Assembly (NCBI GenBank): GCA_003508565.1
Contig: DNUI01000109.1
Location: 1 to 5,379 of the forward strand
Length of the DNA stretch: 5,379 bases
Origin: Syntrophaceae bacterium
Lineage (GTDB): Bacteria; Desulfobacterota; Syntrophia; Syntrophales; UBA2185
Reading direction: 5' to 3'
Below are positions 4,357-5,379 of this stretch, piece after piece. Within the stretch, counting starts at the first letter, position 1. Every line of letters starts with the position of its first letter. The notes beneath the pieces are model-generated. The model had not been told where the DNA came from, made no database searches, and saw only the letters and a list, made by a program, of their open reading frames with translations. Made by a program: the position numbers and the translations under genes.

Positions 4357-4421
4357 GGAAAACAATTGAATCCAGCCGATCGCCATGCTATGCAATGCTC
4401 CGGCTGATTTATTCGTTAACT
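4357..4421 (+). repeat. Integron attC recombination site
   Basis: The R'' triplet AAC (4361-4363), a six-base spacer, and L'' ATC-C-AGCCG (4370-4378) form the left half. L' CGGCT-GAT (4401-4408), a six-base spacer, and R' GTTAACT (4415-4421) form the right half. AAC pairs with GTT. L'' and L' pair perfectly over eight bases with a single bulged C at 4373, and the spacers are equal and partly complementary. One extrahelical base on the left arm (a G on the bottom strand) is the known feature that tells the integrase which strand and orientation to use. It points the cassettes rightward. The 22-base centre is the variable loop. R' fits GTTRRRY at six of seven positions. It lies between a stop codon 12 bases before and a start codon 11 bases after, exactly the cassette arrangement. 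Confidence 0.8.
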
Positions 4422-4432
4422 GTTATAGAAAC

Positions 4433-5379
4433 ATGAAGCAGATCATTTTAGCATGCATTTTAATACTCGTTGGGTGTTCGATATATACTAAGGAACATAG
4501 TTCTTGGACAGTATTTTGGAATGACGATTCAACGCTAATAGGATTCAAGGATCGAAATGGCCATATAAGAATTGAACCCAAATATACGGGCTTTACTACC
4601 GCAAGAAAATTCGAAAAAATAATTGCTGTCATGGAAGAAACTAATAGTAAGCAAAAGATGTTCTATCTTACAAAATCCGGAAAAATAGTAGGAAGGGACA
4701 ACATCTACATCATCGATAATGGTCCGGATTGTGAAAGTGAAGGGTTTATACGATTTCGAGACAGGAAAACGGATAAAGTCGGCATGTACAATGGCAAAGG
4801 TGAAATTGTCATACCCGCAGAATATAATGATTTAACCAATGTCAGAAATGGATTAGTGGCAGCCTTGAAAGGTGCTGAGAAAAAATATCCTGATGGAAAC
4901 AAAGACTCTGGGTGTAACCATTTCAGCTGGGTGGGCGGGAAAGAATATCTCATCGATACTAATAACAAAATAATCATAGATAACTTTACATATACCTGGA
5001 GTTTAAACTTCTTCTCAGTAAAAATCAAAAATGAGCCTATCCAAGACGCTAATCGACAAAGCTTCCTTGGTACTGATGGTAGATATTATTCATTCATTGA
5101 CTACAAAAAGGAATTTCAAGCATGGCTTAATTTTGCAATACTTCATTCATTCTCAAAGGAAAAACTAATAGAAAATTCGTACAAAGAAATTTATATCTGG
5201 GAAGAACCGAACGGTTGGAAACCTGAAGTTAGCAGGGTGCTTATAGAGAGAAATTATGCACTCATTAAGAGCAGATTGGCTGAGTTAAACAAGGAAAAAG
5301 TAGACTATTTTATTTCGATGGACGGACTTAATCCATTTATTTATGGAGCAGCTGAATTTGGCACTTACTTTAACAACTG
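4433..5379 (+). CDS. WG-repeat-like lipoprotein (3' end beyond window)
   Basis: The reading frame is open from ATG 4433 to the right edge: 315 residues so far and no stop. It begins with a lipoprotein signal: MKQIILACILI, lipobox L-V-G-C, lipidated Cys15. Two segments resemble WG repeats, the beta units of the form G-(Y/F)-x-(D/N)-x-x-G-x-(I/V)-x-I-x-P-x-Y. They are LIGFKDRNGHIRIEPKY (35-51) and KVGMYNGKGEIVIPAEYNDL (115-134). A third, weaker unit is YLIDTNNKIIIDNF (172-185). The C-terminal part from about 225 (FQAWLNFAILHSFSKEK; NGWKPEVSRVLIERNYALIKSRL) is helical and different. It should be anchored in a membrane facing the periplasm; the function is unknown and such repeats often mediate protein contacts. 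No clear ribosome binding site precedes the start, which lies just after the attC. It is distinctly AT-rich compared with the lipoprotein at 1283. It is the first gene of the cassette to the right of the attC. Confidence 0.85.
   Translation, partial: MKQIILACILILVGCSIYTKEHSSWTVFWNDDSTLIGFKDRNGHIRIEPKYTGFTTARKFEKIIAVMEETNSKQKMFYLTKSGKIVGRDNIYIIDNGPDCESEGFIRFRDRKTDKVGMYNGKGEIVIPAEYNDLTNVRNGLVAALKGAEKKYPDGNKDSGCNHFSWVGGKEYLIDTNNKIIIDNFTYTWSLNFFSVKIKNEPIQDANRQSFLGTDGRYYSFIDYKKEFQAWLNFAILHSFSKEKLIENSYKEIYIWEEPNGWKPEVSRVLIERNYALIKSRLAELNKEKVDYFISMDGLNPFIYGAAEFGTYFNN

Noticed and set aside
4705..5028. 107-residue minus-strand ORF opposite the WG-repeat gene
   Set aside because: It is a shadow of the plus-strand lipoprotein, which has a signal peptide and repeat motifs and stays open to the window edge.
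1..5379. CRISPR arrays, tRNA or rRNA genes, complete insertion sequences, replication origin
   Set aside because: No regularly spaced repeats, cloverleaf sequences, transposase motifs or iteron clusters were seen on either strand.

Overview
This is a 5.4 kb accessory region from a Gram-negative-type bacterium. Three predicted products have lipoprotein or export signals suited to a periplasm. The species cannot be named from the sequence; an environmental proteobacterial or Desulfobacterota/Nitrospirota-like host is only a guess. The genes share no pathway, differ visibly in base composition, sit singly, and are separated by long non-coding stretches containing imperfect palindromes. Overall the window reads as a decayed, probably sedentary, integron / gene-cassette region.

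Layout from left to right: (1) the last 12 codons of an antitoxin-like ORF (1-39) overlap a complete RelE/ParE-family toxin (36-335). A nested inverted repeat (331-446) starts on the toxin stop codon. (2) An exported YHS-domain protein (529-981) is followed by a 301-bp gap carrying a large hairpin (1137-1191). (3) A lipoprotein of unknown function (1283-2110) is followed by a short out-of-frame coding-like tail to 2178, suggesting a recent 3' frameshift. Next come an attC-like palindrome (about 2184-2237) and a bidirectional terminator-like hairpin (2315-2349). (4) On the minus strand lies a small exported protein with many cysteines (2365-2829), with an excellent sigma70-type promoter (2970-2998) and a long, palindrome-rich leader. 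(5) The gap 2830-3502 is not empty. Bases 3129-3325 hold the fused first and last pieces of an integron integrase (IntI), with frameshifts and the middle deleted. (6) Further right are an HXXEE-family membrane protein (3503-4018), a small unknown ORF (4090-4344), a well-formed attC recombination site (4357-4421), and a WG-repeat-like lipoprotein (4433 to beyond the right edge) starting 11 bases after that attC.

The main result is the pairing of a dead intI with at least one good attC site, plus a second palindrome that shares an identical 15-base arm with it. This suggests the small genes arrived as cassettes and are now fixed, with cassette movement depending on another integrase if it occurs at all. 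The toxin-antitoxin pair at the left edge fits this picture, because such modules commonly stabilise cassette arrays. No previously undescribed multi-gene defence or metabolic system can be supported. The individual unknowns are the lipoprotein with the broken 3' end, the Cys-rich secreted protein, and the 84-residue cassette ORF.
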